This document shows positions 63,919-64,000 of a DNA stretch of 64,000 bases, in pieces (within the stretch, counting starts at the first letter, position 1; the number at the start of each line of letters is the position of its first letter). The stretch is taken from positions 1,240,001-1,304,000 of the forward strand of contig CP091737.1 in NCBI GenBank assembly GCA_022010055.1, given 5' to 3'. This stretch comes from Treponema sp. GTDB taxonomy: Bacteria > Spirochaetota > Spirochaetia > Treponematales > Treponemataceae. The position numbers and the translations under genes are program-made. The notes under the pieces were generated by a model, which worked only from the letters and a program-made list of their open reading frames with translations, searched no databases and had not been told where the DNA came from.

Positions 63919-64000
63919 TTAATTTCGAGTTTTTTTTACAAATTACGAAAGAACGCTTTCGGCATATTTCCAATTTGCTCAGATGGATTTGGCTCGCGCT
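63919..64000. repeat. Partial repeat copy at window end, related to MITE copy 2
   Basis: cttaatttcgagtttttttt, gaaagaacgct, cggcatatttccaatttgct and gatttggctcgc follow in the same order and spacing as in 30475-30560 with few changes. The inverted terminal sequence of the MITEs is not seen at its left edge. It runs off the window, so its right end is unknown. Confidence 0.7.

Overview
The window reads as a chromosomal segment of a host-associated Treponema (Spirochaetes). Supports are two periplasmic-flagellar sheath genes of the FlaA family, a Bpur-type PUR-domain protein, a TGS-domain uridine kinase, and a cell-division cluster fused to a flagellar basal-body cluster in treponemal order. 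Base composition looks moderately AT-rich. I cannot name the species. No rRNA, tRNA or CRISPR array was recognised.

Layout. 1-1866: 5' part of a TamB-like gene (minus). 2046-6250: plus-strand genes tmk, a small secreted protein, aroB, a NifS-like desulfurase and a Bpur homologue. 6263-23536: a long minus-strand array running prfB, a membrane protein, ftsY, a secreted repeat protein, lolC, lolD, lolE, mcsA, mcsB, clpC, a solute-binding protein, then (after a 323-bp MITE-like element) a phosphoribosyltransferase, a large secreted beta-helix protein and rnhB. 23537-33285: an accessory region with three lipoprotein genes (FN3, CotH kinase, FGE/sulfatase-modifying fold), a VapBC-like toxin-antitoxin pair, gene remnants, a second MITE and an Rpn nuclease. 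33286-34945: uridine kinase (plus). 34942-57582: a 22.6-kb unbroken minus-strand array, mraZ-rsmH-ftsL-murF-ftsW-ftsQ-ftsA-ftsZ-xerD-TPR-dprA-topA-xerC-hslV-hslU-flgB-flgC-fliE-fliF-fliG-fliH-fliI-fliJ. 57743-64000: a hypothetical gene, two flaA genes, fba, nudC, a GNAT acetyltransferase, a small kinase-like protein, cytidine deaminase and the edge of another repeat copy.

The most interesting part is the accessory region. All three lipoprotein genes carry an uninterrupted G tract at a position able to switch expression: inside the -35/-10 spacer of two promoters (G6 and G9) and inside the CotH reading frame just after the lipobox (G9, which as written puts the protein out of frame; G8 or G11 would restore it). 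The 7.0-kb CotH/TA/FGE segment is bracketed by 284-286-bp direct copies of the uridine kinase promoter and 5' end. Together this looks like a phase-variable surface-lipoprotein locus assembled by segmental duplication.

A second notable signal is a repeat made of a hairpin, a conserved core and another hairpin. Its hairpin arms differ in sequence between copies but keep the same structure. One copy is intergenic and the other lies in frame inside nudC.

Caution: about twenty genes, including ftsZ, ftsA, hslU, hslV, fliI, fliF, aroB and flaA, carry frameshifts of 1-2 bases, mostly apparent losses in short A/T runs. Since many are essential, residual sequencing indels are the likeliest explanation. 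G-tract lengths and ON/OFF states therefore need independent confirmation.
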